Assembly: GCA_963702765.1 (NCBI GenBank)
Contig: CAVPEB010000036.1
Location: forward strand, 1-64,000
Source of the DNA: DATMNR01 sp963702765
GTDB taxonomy: Bacteria; Chloroflexota; Ktedonobacteria; Ktedonobacterales; Ktedonobacteraceae
Length of the DNA: 64,000 nt
Reading direction: 5' to 3'
Every line of letters begins with the position of its first letter. The stretch's first letter is position 1. Under the pieces are notes generated by a model that was not told where the DNA came from, did no database searches, and saw only the letters and a program-made list of their open reading frames with translations. A program made the position numbers and the translations under genes. Of the stretch, positions 35,404 through 44,520 are shown one piece after another.

Positions 35404-36888
35404 CTAGAGTGTTAAAGGCGGCAACTGATCTTCAGATACAACAGGCAGTTGCCGGTACATATCCGCACCGGTCAACGCAGTATGCCCGCTCTTAGCTTTC
35501 TGCAAATCTTGTATGAATTCTGGTTGGAGATCAATTTCTAATGCTTGCCAGATGAGGCTTATAGCACGGCGAGCACATGCAATATTGTTACGCGGCTCTA
35601 TGCGATCCAGATCTTCAAAGAAGAAGCCGCAACTCGTAAGGCTACATTGCTGATAATATTGGGCTTCTAGCAACAGCAATGTTCTGTGCATCAGTGATTG
35701 ATCTGTTGGAGGTTGTTGATGTTTGCTCTGTTTCGTCCAAAAACTCTCTTCTGTCTCCCACCCACTACGGACAGGTAGATATACATCACGCGCTGCCCAG
35801 GGATCAGTAAGCGTTTCAGAGCAATAGCGTTCAAAAAGCTCATCTCCTTTTTCAGAGAGATTTCTCAAGGCTCGATTCAGATCGCCCTTCCAACTGCTAT
35901 CCCCTTCGGTACACTCACAACCTGCATCCCAACGGGCAACTCCGTGCCCGCAGCTCCAGGCACTTGGAGTCCGCAAACTCACCTCTTTCGTAGGGGGAAA
36001 CATCCGCATATAATGCTCTAATGAGCAGACTTCGAAACCAAAACCTGGCGCCCCGATCTGAATGAGATGAGTCAGAAATTTATCACGCCATAGCTTGTGA
36101 TGTCCGTAAAGTTCACCATCCGTGGCTATAAGAACGATTTGAGCTTCTCCAGCATTACGTTTACTCTGGACAAGGTGCTCAGGCAGGTAACTTTCCGCGA
36201 AGAGATCCGCGTTATTTGTCATGTTCGAATCAAATGAGACACCGCCCGAAAGTGGAGCATTGAAGAAAAAAACAGTTATGCTGCGGCCACCTGGTAGAGA
36301 TACCAGGTATGGTTCAGAAGGGTCTATGTTAGTAGCAGCCTGCCAGGGAGCAAGCACTGTATAAGTAATGCCATGTTGCGCAAGTAAGTCCAGGCATTCT
36401 ACGTCTACGGCGGTCTCTGCCAACCACATACCTATAGCTTCACGCCCATAACGATGGCGGAAGTCGCTTAAACCCCACAGGATTTGCGTTTGTTTATCTC
36501 GCGTTTTGCACAGGGGAAGGATCGTATGATTGTAGGCCTGGGCCATAGCGTTTCCAACCCCATAGATGGCCCTATGCCTCTTGTCGGCATCGATTATGCG
36601 CTCGTACACATCTGGATGGGCACTTTCCATCCAATTAGCTAAAGTGGGTCCTAAGTCAAAGTTGATGTAGTCAAAATTTCCCGCTTCCGCGTTAGGACGA
36701 TAACATTCGGTCGTTATTTTTTCGTTGAAGTTGGCATATGGGGTGGCAGCAGGTTCAATTGGAACCTGATTTGTAAACGGGTTGTCTCTGGGGGGCTGAT
36801 AGAAATGACCGTGCAGACAGAGGTATACAGGGGCCAATTTCTGGTCGGTTAGCGGTTTGTCGCTGATTTCGTTTATCTGGTTAAGCAT
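35404..36888 (-). CDS. Glycoside hydrolase family 57-type protein
   Basis: 494 residues. N-terminal GH57 signature LCLHGHFYQPPRDNPF near 23-38, GNFDYINFDLGPTL near 75, HTILPL near 130, WLAETAVDVECLDLLAQHGI near 170 and ATDGELYGHH near 260. These belong to the GH57 alpha-glucan-acting superfamily, in the branch with a DUF3536-like C-terminal part, usually longer than here. The C-terminal half is helical. Likely an amylase or branching-enzyme relative acting on intracellular glucan; specificity unknown. The ATG at 36888 has AAAGGTGG before it, and the extra N-terminal residues of the longer frame (to 36981) are unlike the family. Confidence 0.8.
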   Translation of the reverse strand: MLNQINEISDKPLTDQKLAPVYLCLHGHFYQPPRDNPFTNQVPIEPAATPYANFNEKITTECYRPNAEAGNFDYINFDLGPTLANWMESAHPDVYERIIDADKRHRAIYGVGNAMAQAYNHTILPLCKTRDKQTQILWGLSDFRHRYGREAIGMWLAETAVDVECLDLLAQHGITYTVLAPWQAATNIDPSEPYLVSLPGGRSITVFFFNAPLSGGVSFDSNMTNNADLFAESYLPEHLVQSKRNAGEAQIVLIATDGELYGHHKLWRDKFLTHLIQIGAPGFGFEVCSLEHYMRMFPPTKEVSLRTPSAWSCGHGVARWDAGCECTEGDSSWKGDLNRALRNLSEKGDELFERYCSETLTDPWAARDVYLPVRSGWETEESFWTKQSKHQQPPTDQSLMHRTLLLLEAQYYQQCSLTSCGFFFEDLDRIEPRNNIACARRAISLIWQALEIDLQPEFIQDLQKAKSGHTALTGADMYRQLPVVSEDQLPPLTL

Positions 36889-37037
36889 TTTCCACCTTTG
36901 CTTGCTCAGCAAGCATGATAGGAACATTCCTGCTCCTATGAGAACACAATTTGTTTCCCTTCTAGTAATTAAACGATTCAACTCTAGTAAACAATTCCAG
37001 ATGAGTTCTGGCTAGTACCCCCTTCATTTTGTTTTGT

Positions 37038-37126
37038 TTCTCTCGCCGCCTGCGGCGGCGAGAGAAGAGTAATTAGCGGGGACACCCCGCGCCCCGTCAA
37101 AGGGCTTCGCCCTCTGCACTCCCCTT
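37038..37126. repeat. Triple-hairpin dispersed repeat, copy 3
   Basis: TCTCTCGCCGCC / GGCGGCGAGAGA, then GCGGGGACACCCCGC, then AAGGGCTTCGCCCTCTGCACTCCC. Same stem order as copies 1 and 2. It lies between the HNH gene and the GH57 gene. Confidence 0.8.
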
Positions 37127-37182
37127 GTATGGACTCAATGCTGTGCCCCATACAGATCTCCAAGAGAGGTAGGAAGCCTGGT

Positions 37183-37728
37183 TCAGGCGCTCAGGCTGTG
37201 TGATCTACCAATCTGCGCGCTGAGCAGGAATTCTTCGTATGCTTCGCGCAGCTTGGGGTAGCGTAACAAGAAAAACCCAGCATATTCTTGTGTAAGCGGG
37301 CGAGGTTGGCGCAGCAAGCGCATATTGATCTCTTTAGGTAATCGATTGCCCTTTTTCCCATTACACGCTTTACACGAAGCTACAAGATTTTCCCATGTAC
37401 TCTGTCCACCTCGGGAACGTGGAATAACATGATCAAGTGTCAATTCGCGACTACGCTTCCCACAATACTGGCATGTTTCTTCATCGCGTAACAAAATGTT
37501 GGAACGAGTTGGCTGTAGAGCCATACGCGGTATGCGCACATTGGCGAGCAACTGCACAATGACGGGACGTTCCAGTTCAAGGCGGCGAGCCTGGATACTC
37601 TCTTCAATCAACTGACGCACGCTATCATCTACAAAGGTTACTTTTTGCTTGGAAAGCAACACAATGAGACGACGCTCAGGAATGACTGATAGAGGCTGGA
37701 GTGAGGAGTTCAATACAAGAACGGCCAT
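37183..37728 (-). CDS. HNH endonuclease
   Basis: 181 residues. C-terminal half carries a complete HNH motif with a zinc site: CQYCG near 87, LTLDHVIPRSRGG (catalytic His) near 98, W-N-LV, then CKACNGKKGNR. The N-terminal part (AVLVLNSSLQPLSVIPERRLIVLL) is typical of a widespread chromosomal HNH family that accompanies no restriction system. It is a candidate for repair or housekeeping rather than mobility. Role unknown. Confidence 0.88.
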   Translation of the reverse strand: MAVLVLNSSLQPLSVIPERRLIVLLSKQKVTFVDDSVRQLIEESIQARRLELERPVIVQLLANVRIPRMALQPTRSNILLRDEETCQYCGKRSRELTLDHVIPRSRGGQSTWENLVASCKACNGKKGNRLPKEINMRLLRQPRPLTQEYAGFFLLRYPKLREAYEEFLLSAQIGRSHSLSA

Positions 37729-38079
37729 GAAAGACTTCCCTTCCTCTCTGTCGGAACCGATTCCTAAGCAGACAGCGAGGAAGAAGCTTGAAATGAGCGA
37801 AAGAGGAAGGAATGATCAATCCCTTTCTGCTTCTACCGCCGCCTGCGACGACGACCGAACGGATAGGGATTGAAGTCGTTTGCGCGTCCAGGTAGATTTG
37901 GCACGGTGTGGCATCTCCCGCCAGTCCATTGTTCTATACATGAACGCTGGAAGGCGGCGATCAGATTGCAACATCCAGTTGTCCTGGATGATGTAATTAA
38001 CTGATATGCCCGCATCTATGTCTCCTATTGATACCTGATTATGTGACACTACTTATTGTAAGCGATTGTGCCATCCTGG
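37729..38079. other. Intergenic stretch between HNH gene and tRNA-Pro
   Basis: About 350 bases. Two overlapping short minus-strand frames occur (38049 to 37816, 77 codons with GTG start; 38015 to 37833, 60 codons ending in a run of Arg). Neither has a ribosome site or recognisable protein, so I leave them unassigned. CCGCCGCCTGCG near 37831 looks like a fragment of the triple-hairpin repeat. Confidence 0.4.
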
Positions 38080-38153
38080 TCGGGGTGAGAGGACTTGAAC
38101 CTCCGACCTCAGCGTCCCGAACGCTGCGCGCTAGCCGACTGCGCTACACCCCG
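38080..38153 (-). tRNA. tRNA-Pro (anticodon CGG)
   Basis: On the minus strand: acceptor CGGGGTG/CACCCCG, D arm with GCGC-AGTCGGCTA-GCGC, anticodon arm CAGCG-TTCGGGA-CGCTG with anticodon CGG, T arm GGAGG-TTCAAGT-CCTCT, discriminator A. CCA is not encoded. Confidence 0.95.
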
Positions 38154-38327
38154 GTATTGACGATCCGCGCAAATGATTCGCTGGCCCTATCCAGTGAACC
38201 ATTCTAATCATGAAAGAGCTTGATTCGTTTGAACGTTGTTGTTAAGCGATACTATACGAATCACACACCTTCCCTGCTTCAGAAGTAGTATAGCATACGC
38301 TAGCGAGTTTTGACAATAGAGGTGAAT

Positions 38328-38355
38328 ATTGACTCGCCACTTATGGCGAGTCAAT
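38328..38355 (-). terminator. Hairpin downstream of the flavoprotein gene
   Basis: Perfect 12-base stem ATTGACTCGCCA / TGGCGAGTCAAT with a 4-base loop, 49 bases past the minus-strand stop at 38404. No other feature is visible in the 250 bases between tRNA-Pro and that gene. Confidence 0.65.
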
Positions 38356-38403
38356 AAAGGATTATGTGAGAGCTCCCCACACCCCGCTTAAGTGCTACCG
38401 TCC

Positions 38404-39687
38404 CTAAGAACCCTGCTCTTTGCCGTGGTTCAATTCTCGCACTAAGCGATCAGCAAGTTCGAACGAATAGTTCTGTCCTCGATCATGGGGATATACCTGG
38501 AACATGTTAGCTACCCACAAACCTTTAAGCGGAGTGCGTAGGGGTGGGATATGCTTGCGATAGTCTGTGGTGACTATAGGTTGCGCAAAGGGAGCCTGAT
38601 AGAGCCAGCTTTCCTGAATCCACTCATGTTCAAAATCGGAATTTATACGTTTGAGGTGTGGCAAAAACTCTTGCAAGATCTCGTCTTTGTTCATCTTGAA
38701 AAGTGGATCATCCATCGATCGATAGTTGCCAAGATAGATGAGGTGCCTACCACCATACTCCGAAGGGGGTCGGTAATTGGTATGCTCAACAAGACTGGTA
38801 AATGGATAGCCCATATCACAGGGGTTGATCCAATAGCTATCAGTTAGCTGACAATTCAGCGAGAGTATGAGACATTGGGCACCATAAGCTTGCCCCCAGT
38901 CATAGCTGGCTCTATACTCCTCAGAAAGTGCAGGTATGAGACGGCAGGTCAAACGGGTCGCCATGGTTGAGATGACACGATCAGCTGTCCAGGTCCCATT
39001 GTTGGTCTGGATCTCCCAGCGATCACCATCGATTGGTTCCACTTTCTCAACTCGGGTACCAAGCAGAACTTTTCCACCTGCCTGGCTGATTCGCTCTACT
39101 AAACGATCATAGAGTTGCTGAAAGCCGCCACGCATATAGCCAAGGTAGGTCGTACGATCGTGAAAACGCGCCCAGAACCACGGTAGAGCAATCTGGTCAC
39201 GCAATGCCCCAAATTTGGCAATAAACAGTGGCTCAAAAATCATACTGTAAGGTCGCTTGCCCATCCATCTCCGCAACCACGGTTCAGCAGTCTTGCCTTC
39301 GTAAAAGCTTGAACCGGTTAATTTGAGGAGAGCACCTACAGTGGCTACCCGCACGCGTTCATCCATACGCAAGGGTGAAAATTTCAATAGAGTCAGGGGA
39401 GAATCGAGCTGTTGGAATTTACCGTCGATGAGACAGACTGTGCGGGGATAGGACCATTCCAGCTTATCTCCTAAACCTACCTCTTGAATGAGTTTGATGA
39501 CAGTGGTATCTGTACGGAACAGATGATGATAAAATTTCTCAAGCCACGCACCATCTATTTGAAAACCGGAGGCGAGGCCACCAGCAGTTGTTTCCTGTTC
39601 AAATAGCATCACTGAATGGCCAGCTTTTGTTAGTCTATAGGCCGCTCCCAACCCTAATGCGCCCCCACCGAGTATGGCATATTGCAT
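38404..39687 (-). CDS. NAD(P)/FAD-dependent oxidoreductase, amine oxidase/protoporphyrinogen oxidase-like
   Basis: 427 residues. The FAD-binding motif ILGGGALGLGAAYRL is at 4-18, with FEQETTAGGLASGF near 29-42 (the GGLA loop typical of this flavoprotein family). The middle has FIAKFG and a YMRGGFQQLYDRL segment, with a second nucleotide-contact strand GTRVEKVE near 215. The C-terminal FAD loop ANMFQVYPHDRGQNYSFELADRL is near 395-417. The family includes desaturases, amine oxidases and sugar mutase-like enzymes used in glycan or lipid pathways; no substrate is assigned. The neighbouring gcv operon is separated by a strong hairpin. Confidence 0.85.
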   Translation of the reverse strand: MQYAILGGGALGLGAAYRLTKAGHSVMLFEQETTAGGLASGFQIDGAWLEKFYHHLFRTDTTVIKLIQEVGLGDKLEWSYPRTVCLIDGKFQQLDSPLTLLKFSPLRMDERVRVATVGALLKLTGSSFYEGKTAEPWLRRWMGKRPYSMIFEPLFIAKFGALRDQIALPWFWARFHDRTTYLGYMRGGFQQLYDRLVERISQAGGKVLLGTRVEKVEPIDGDRWEIQTNNGTWTADRVISTMATRLTCRLIPALSEEYRASYDWGQAYGAQCLILSLNCQLTDSYWINPCDMGYPFTSLVEHTNYRPPSEYGGRHLIYLGNYRSMDDPLFKMNKDEILQEFLPHLKRINSDFEHEWIQESWLYQAPFAQPIVTTDYRKHIPPLRTPLKGLWVANMFQVYPHDRGQNYSFELADRLVRELNHGKEQGS

Positions 39688-39784
39688 ATATGTTTATACC
39701 TCATCATTGCTAAGTATTCGCTTGTTAAGACGTGGCAATTGTAACATAATCAGGGAGATTGAGGTAGAGTCAAGTGCGGATAGC

Positions 39785-39849
39785 TAACGCATTAAAGGTT
39801 GGTGGCTGAGGAGCCAAGTGCTCCTCAGCCACCAACCTTTAATGCGTTA
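39785..39849 (-). terminator. 30-base-pair hairpin overlapping the gcvPB stop codon
   Basis: Perfect 30-base arms (39785-39814 and 39820-39849) with a 5-base loop (CAAGT). The gcvPB stop codon (39839-39841) and its last codons lie inside one arm. No T tract follows on the minus strand. It may end transcription or protect the 3' end of the gcv mRNA. Confidence 0.8.
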
Positions 39850-41323
39850 CTTCCTGTCCGGGAGTCCAACGCAGATTGGGCTTGCGTGCGGCTAACGCCT
39901 GATCTAAACGCCCAACAGGTGTTGTATGTGGGGCGGTTTTGACAACCTCAGGATTTGTGCGTGCCTCTTCGGCGATCTGGCGCATCACACTGACAAAGTA
40001 ATCTAGCGTTTCGCGGGTTTCCGTTTCAGTAGGCTCGATCATAAGAGCTTCGTGTACGATTAGAGGGAAGTAGATGGTTGGCGCATACATGCCGAAGTCG
40101 AGGATACGCTTGGCGATGTCGAGCGCTGTGACACCATATTCGTCTTTCTGATGTTCTGCCGTGGCAACGAACTCGTGTTGGCAGATTTGTGGATAGGCGA
40201 TCTCATAGTCAGTTGCTAACTCGTGCTTGAGATAGTTCGCGTTGAGGATTGCACTCTGCGCTACGTGGAGAAGACCATCGGGTCCATATGTGCGAATGTA
40301 GGCATACGCACGCACCAACACTCCGAAGTTACCATTGTTGGCACGAACTTTACCAATCGACTGTGGTCCTTGCTCAGCCCAATAATAGCCATTATCTCCC
40401 AAAGCAGGCAACGGACCAGGCAAGAAAGGCACGAGGTGTTCTTTGACGCCAATAGGACCTGCGCCTGGGCCACCTCCACCATGGGGAGTGCTACAAGTTT
40501 TATGCAGGTTGAAATGAACCACATCAAAGCCCATGTCACCAGGGCGAGTAATGCCGAGTACTGCGTTCGCATTGGCTCCATCATAGTAGAGCTGGCCGCC
40601 AACATCGTGCACCATCGTCGCAATCTCGAGAATATTACTATCGAAGAGACCTAATGTATTGGGGTTAGTCATCATAATAGCAGCAATATTAGACCCATTC
40701 GAGTCAAGCACAGCTTTGAGATGCCCAATGTCGATACCACCCGTCAGAGGATCAGTTTTGACCTCGACAGATTTGTAATCGGCCAGGGTTGCGCTTGCAG
40801 GATTGGTGCCATGCGCATTATCCGGGATCAATACTAGATTACGATGTCCCTGACCATTGCTCTCATGGTGGGCTTTGATGAGCATCAGCCCGGTCAGCTC
40901 GCCATGAGCGCCTGCTGAGGGTTGGAGGGTCACGCGAGCCATGCCAGAGATCTCGGAGAGATATTGTTCTAACTCGTAGATTACCTGGATCGCGCCCTGT
41001 ACTGTACTATCTGGTTGCAAAGGATGAATATGGGCAAAACCTGGAAGGGCTGCCATATCTTCATTCAATTTTGGATTATACTTCATTGTACAGGAACCAA
41101 GAGGATAAAAGCCTGTATCGACGCCAAAGTTCCGCTGCGAAAGGTGAGTATAGTGACGCACAATCTCTATTTCGCTTACCTCGGGCAACGCGGCAGGCGC
41201 TTGACGTAGCATACTTTCAGGGATGATGCTTTCAAGCAATTCGGCAGGTACATCCATGGCTGTCATGGTGGCTGCACGGCGGCCAGGTGCGCCTTTTTCA
41301 AAGATCAAACTCTCGATACTCAT
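39839..41323 (-). CDS. gcvPB: Glycine dehydrogenase (decarboxylating) subunit 2
   Basis: 494-residue catalytic subunit of the two-subunit P protein of the glycine cleavage system. It decarboxylates glycine on PLP and passes the methylamine group to the lipoyl arm of GcvH. PLP-binding Lys275 lies in FNLHKTCSTPHGGGGPGAG. SAGAHGELTG near 136, DNAHGTNPASA near 168 and MMTNPNTLG near 217 match the family. Its ATG overlaps the gcvPA stop by four bases (ATGA), so translation is coupled. Its last codons lie in a long hairpin. Confidence 0.96.
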   Translation of the reverse strand: MSIESLIFEKGAPGRRAATMTAMDVPAELLESIIPESMLRQAPAALPEVSEIEIVRHYTHLSQRNFGVDTGFYPLGSCTMKYNPKLNEDMAALPGFAHIHPLQPDSTVQGAIQVIYELEQYLSEISGMARVTLQPSAGAHGELTGLMLIKAHHESNGQGHRNLVLIPDNAHGTNPASATLADYKSVEVKTDPLTGGIDIGHLKAVLDSNGSNIAAIMMTNPNTLGLFDSNILEIATMVHDVGGQLYYDGANANAVLGITRPGDMGFDVVHFNLHKTCSTPHGGGGPGAGPIGVKEHLVPFLPGPLPALGDNGYYWAEQGPQSIGKVRANNGNFGVLVRAYAYIRTYGPDGLLHVAQSAILNANYLKHELATDYEIAYPQICQHEFVATAEHQKDEYGVTALDIAKRILDFGMYAPTIYFPLIVHEALMIEPTETETRETLDYFVSVMRQIAEEARTNPEVVKTAPHTTPVGRLDQALAARKPNLRWTPGQEVTH

Positions 41324-42672
41324 GCTTGCACCTCCTTTAACACCTTTACGAGGTAGTCGATATCTTCTTTGGTTCGTGTTTCTGTTACACAGAAGAGTAT
41401 GTCATTTGGCATATCAGAATAATTTTTGCCAAGTGCAAAGCCGCCAATGATACCCGCTTGCTCAACATGTTGCTGAAGTTTCTCAGCAGTAACGGGAGCA
41501 GTGACGACAAATTCATCAAAAAATGGGGCGCCGAATGTTGCCTTATAGCCGGGTATAGCGGAAATCTGGCGGAACGCGTAATGAGCTTTTTGCAGGCACA
41601 ATTCGCCTAGTTCGCGAAAACCTTGTTTACCCAATGCCGCCAGGTAGATCGTGGCACCAACGGCCAACAACGATTGATTGGTGCATATATTTGAGGTGGC
41701 ACGCTCGCGGCGGATGTGTTGCTCGCGCGTCTGCAAGGTTAGCACATAGCCTGTTTGTTTCTGATCACCCTCTTCGACTGTTTGACCAACCAGTCTTCCC
41801 GGCATTAAACGCATATATTTATTCCGCGCAGACATAAAGCCTAGTGCTGGGCCACCATAGCTCATCGGATTACCAAAACTCATTAGCTCACCCACAGCAA
41901 TATCGGCTCCGTATTCACCTGGGGATGCCAGCACCCCTAAAGAAGCTGGTTCAGTAATAGTTGTGATAAAGACTGCTTTGCCTTTATGCGCAATGGGTTC
42001 AATGGCATGCATATCTTCGATACAGCCAAAGAAGTTCGGCTGCTGGATGACAACTGCTGCAGTCGTGGTGTTGACCGCAGAATCCAGATCTTCAATTGAA
42101 GTTACGCCATCTCGTGTTGACACCTCCCTGACACTAAAACCGCGAGCATGAGCATAGGTATGGAGAACACGGCAATATTGCGGATCAACACCCAACGAGA
42201 TAACGACCTCACCTCTTCCACCGGGGCCAATCGCCAGCAACACGGCTTCTATCAAAGCAGTAGCACCATCATAGAGCGAGGCGTTCGCGATATCCAGGTC
42301 TGTGATTTGGCAGACCATTGTTTGAAACTCATAGATGGCCTGCAACATACCCTGGCTCACTTCAGGCTGGTACGGCGTATACGAGGTTACAAACTCTGAA
42401 CGTCGTTGCAGGTGCGGAACAACACTCGGAATAGCATGATCGTACGTCCCCGCACCCAGAAATGAAATAGTCGAGTCAAGGTTTTTGTTTTTCGCCGCCA
42501 TGCCATACATCAAGCGTTTGAGGTCCGGCTCAGCAAGTGCAAGCGGGAGTTCCAGGGGACGCCGAAAACGCACATTTTCAGGTACGGGCGTCAACAAGGC
42601 CTCAAGTGAAGAGATTCCCAGCTTATTTAACATGGCTTGCTGGTCTTCAGGGGTATTGGGTATGTAACTCAT
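41320..42672 (-). CDS. gcvPA: Glycine dehydrogenase (decarboxylating) subunit 1
   Basis: 450-residue N-terminal-type subunit of the glycine cleavage P protein, partner of gcvPB. Features: FLGAGTYDHAIPSVV near 70, TPYQPEVSQGMLQAIYEFQTMVCQITDLDIANAS near 95-130, the segment GGPALGFMSA near 270 and a C-terminal GGFALGKNYSD. The ATG at 42672 has AGGGAGAAG upstream; the longer frame to 42732 adds 20 unlike residues and crosses a repeat. Order gcvT-gcvH-gcvPA-gcvPB on one strand suggests a single transcript. Confidence 0.95.
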   Translation of the reverse strand: MSYIPNTPEDQQAMLNKLGISSLEALLTPVPENVRFRRPLELPLALAEPDLKRLMYGMAAKNKNLDSTISFLGAGTYDHAIPSVVPHLQRRSEFVTSYTPYQPEVSQGMLQAIYEFQTMVCQITDLDIANASLYDGATALIEAVLLAIGPGGRGEVVISLGVDPQYCRVLHTYAHARGFSVREVSTRDGVTSIEDLDSAVNTTTAAVVIQQPNFFGCIEDMHAIEPIAHKGKAVFITTITEPASLGVLASPGEYGADIAVGELMSFGNPMSYGGPALGFMSARNKYMRLMPGRLVGQTVEEGDQKQTGYVLTLQTREQHIRRERATSNICTNQSLLAVGATIYLAALGKQGFRELGELCLQKAHYAFRQISAIPGYKATFGAPFFDEFVVTAPVTAEKLQQHVEQAGIIGGFALGKNYSDMPNDILFCVTETRTKEDIDYLVKVLKEVQA

Positions 42673-42694
42673 ACGAATTCTTCTCCCTAATGGG

Positions 42695-42750
42695 CTAACC
42701 TGGCACCCACAAAGAGTGAGGTAACCTGGCACCCGCGAGGGGTGTCACTA
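42695..42750. repeat. Tandem AACCTGGCACCC units
   Basis: TAACCTGGCACCC occurs twice about 26 bases apart between gcvH and gcvPA. The second copy forms a stem with GGGTGTCAC. Similar to the hairpin at 35357-35376. Confidence 0.5.
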
Positions 42751-42803
42751 CTTGTCTTCCTACAATGAATGGGTATATTAGAAAAGTTTATGCTGGTTTT
42801 CTA

Positions 42804-43199
42804 CTATCTGCCCTGTAAATAGATTTCATATTCTTCGGCATTCATAAGGCTCGCAACCTCGTCAGGGTTAGCTATCTTCACAACCAGCATCCAACCATTT
42901 TCATAGGGGCTGTCGTTGATGAGTTCTGGCTGGTCCTTCAATTCTTGATTTGAACTCACTACCTCACCACTGAGGGGCGAAATAAGTTCAGAAGTTGCTT
43001 TGACAGACTCAATGTCGCCGAATTTGGCCTCATGTGAGACGCTTGAGCCCTCATCCCAGGGTAATTCAACATAGACAATATCGCCAAGCTGATCCTGGGC
43101 ATAATCCGTAATGCCGATGGTAGCCTGGTCGCCTTCTACTCGCACCCATTCGTCTGTTTTACTGTATTTTAGATTTTCAGGATGTTTGAGATTTGCCAT
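42804..43199 (-). CDS. gcvH: Glycine cleavage system H protein
   Basis: 131-residue lipoyl carrier that shuttles the aminomethyl group between the P, T and L proteins. Lipoyl-lysine is Lys67 in ESVKATSEL. The N-terminal HPENLKYSKTDEWVRVEGD and TDYAQDQLGDIVYVELP segments and the C-terminal PYENGWMLVVK are conserved. No gene for the L protein is in the operon; the disulfide reductase at 10.6 kb is a poor candidate. Confidence 0.97.
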   Translation of the reverse strand: MANLKHPENLKYSKTDEWVRVEGDQATIGITDYAQDQLGDIVYVELPWDEGSSVSHEAKFGDIESVKATSELISPLSGEVVSSNQELKDQPELINDSPYENGWMLVVKIANPDEVASLMNAEEYEIYLQGR

Positions 43200-43271
43200 A
43201 AATACATGTCTCCCTTCAAAAATAATGCCCTAGAGAGCTAAAAAGTTGGATGGGCTCAATGAATTACGCCC

Positions 43272-44405
43272 CTATTTTTGCCGTTTGTAAAAAGGTAACG
43301 CGACAATCTGTGCCGCGGTACGTTTTCCACGTATGTCGATGTAGACTGGTTTTCCAACGACGGCATGTGAGGCTTCGACATAACCCATACCGATGTTCTT
43401 GTTAAGGGTCGGGCTGGGCGCTCCGCTGGTGAGTATGCCGATTTGTTGATCGTCTTCATAAATAGCATAACCACCTCGACATACGCCCCGTTCGACCATC
43501 TCGATGCCGATAAGTTTGCGTTTAAGCCCTTCCGCTTTTACTTCGAGTAACGCATTGTGTCCAATAAACTCACCCTTATTCAGCTTCACAGTCCAGCCAA
43601 GGTTAGCTTCCAATGGATTGGTTTGCTCATCGAGTTCATGCCCGTACAAGCAATAACTGGCCTCTAAACGCAAGGTATCACGCGCTCCCAGCCCGGTAGG
43701 CAGCAATCCTTGATCTTTCCCAGCAGCGAGCAGGTCATTCCAGAGTTTAGGAACATCCACTGAAGCACAATAAAGTTCGAAACCATCCTCACCTGTATAC
43801 CCCGTTCGTGAAATGATGCATTGTATGCCATTCACCAATCCCGGTGCGCAGTGGTAGTAACGAATTGTTGACAGATCTACTTCTGTCAGTGCTTGCAGAA
43901 TGGTTTGGGCTTCTGGCCCTTGTAAAGCAAGTAGCGCAGTTGTATCCGACTGATTTGTGACATGAACATCAAATCCTCTGGCTTTTTTCTCGACCCAGGC
44001 GAAGTCTTTATCGATGTTAGCAGCGTTGACGACCAGCATATAGCTGGTGTCTTCGAGTTTATAAATAATCAGGTCGTCGATAGTACCACCATCGGGCAAA
44101 CAGAGTTGGGTATAGAGAGCCTGGTTGATTACTAGACGAGACACATCATTGGGAACGAGGTGTTGTAGGAAGGCAAGCGCATCTGAGCCTTCGACTTTGA
44201 ATTCTCCCATGTGGCTGACATCAAAGAGGCCAGCATGCGTACGAACTGCACGATGTTCGTCTATGATGCCGCTATATTGGACAGGCATTTCCCAGCCTCC
44301 AAACTCTACGAGGCGCGCATCAAGGGCAACATGCTGCTCATAAAGTGGGGTACGTTTCAGCGGGGTCGCTGAGGTGTCATATGCTGTCATGGTTGTTTGC
44401 TCCAT
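43272..44405 (-). CDS. gcvT: Aminomethyltransferase (glycine cleavage T protein)
   Basis: 377 residues. Transfers the one-carbon unit from GcvH to tetrahydrofolate and releases ammonia. Conserved parts: FGGWEMPVQYSGI near 35, HAGLFDVSHMGEF near 58, a GTIDDLIIYK-type folate site near 108, RTGYTGEDGFELYC near 205 and GARDTLRLEASYCLYGHE near 245. The first ATG (44405) has no clear ribosome site; the ATG at 44390 has GGAG nine bases upstream and may be the real start. First gene of the gcv operon. No glycine riboswitch was recognised in the 115 bases upstream. Confidence 0.96.
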   Translation of the reverse strand: MEQTTMTAYDTSATPLKRTPLYEQHVALDARLVEFGGWEMPVQYSGIIDEHRAVRTHAGLFDVSHMGEFKVEGSDALAFLQHLVPNDVSRLVINQALYTQLCLPDGGTIDDLIIYKLEDTSYMLVVNAANIDKDFAWVEKKARGFDVHVTNQSDTTALLALQGPEAQTILQALTEVDLSTIRYYHCAPGLVNGIQCIISRTGYTGEDGFELYCASVDVPKLWNDLLAAGKDQGLLPTGLGARDTLRLEASYCLYGHELDEQTNPLEANLGWTVKLNKGEFIGHNALLEVKAEGLKRKLIGIEMVERGVCRGGYAIYEDDQQIGILTSGAPSPTLNKNIGMGYVEASHAVVGKPVYIDIRGKRTAAQIVALPFYKRQK

Positions 44406-44520
44406 TGCAGGCTAGAGGTTTACTGTGTCTGCTTCAATATATCAGATTTTGGGTGGAACGACAATGATAGGATAAAACAAAAGACTCTAATCTATACTTA
44501 GTATTGGAGTATGCTATGGG

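Noticed and set aside
37816..38049. 77-codon minus-strand frame before tRNA-Pro
   Set aside because: GTG start without a ribosome site, overlaps another short frame, and includes repeat-like GC-rich bases.
41320..42732. Upstream start of gcvPA at 42732
   Set aside because: The added 20 residues derive from the repeat region and have no ribosome site, while 42672 has one.
44406..44520. Glycine riboswitch upstream of gcvT
   Set aside because: Only about 115 bases are available and I could not find the paired aptamer core or a following expression platform.
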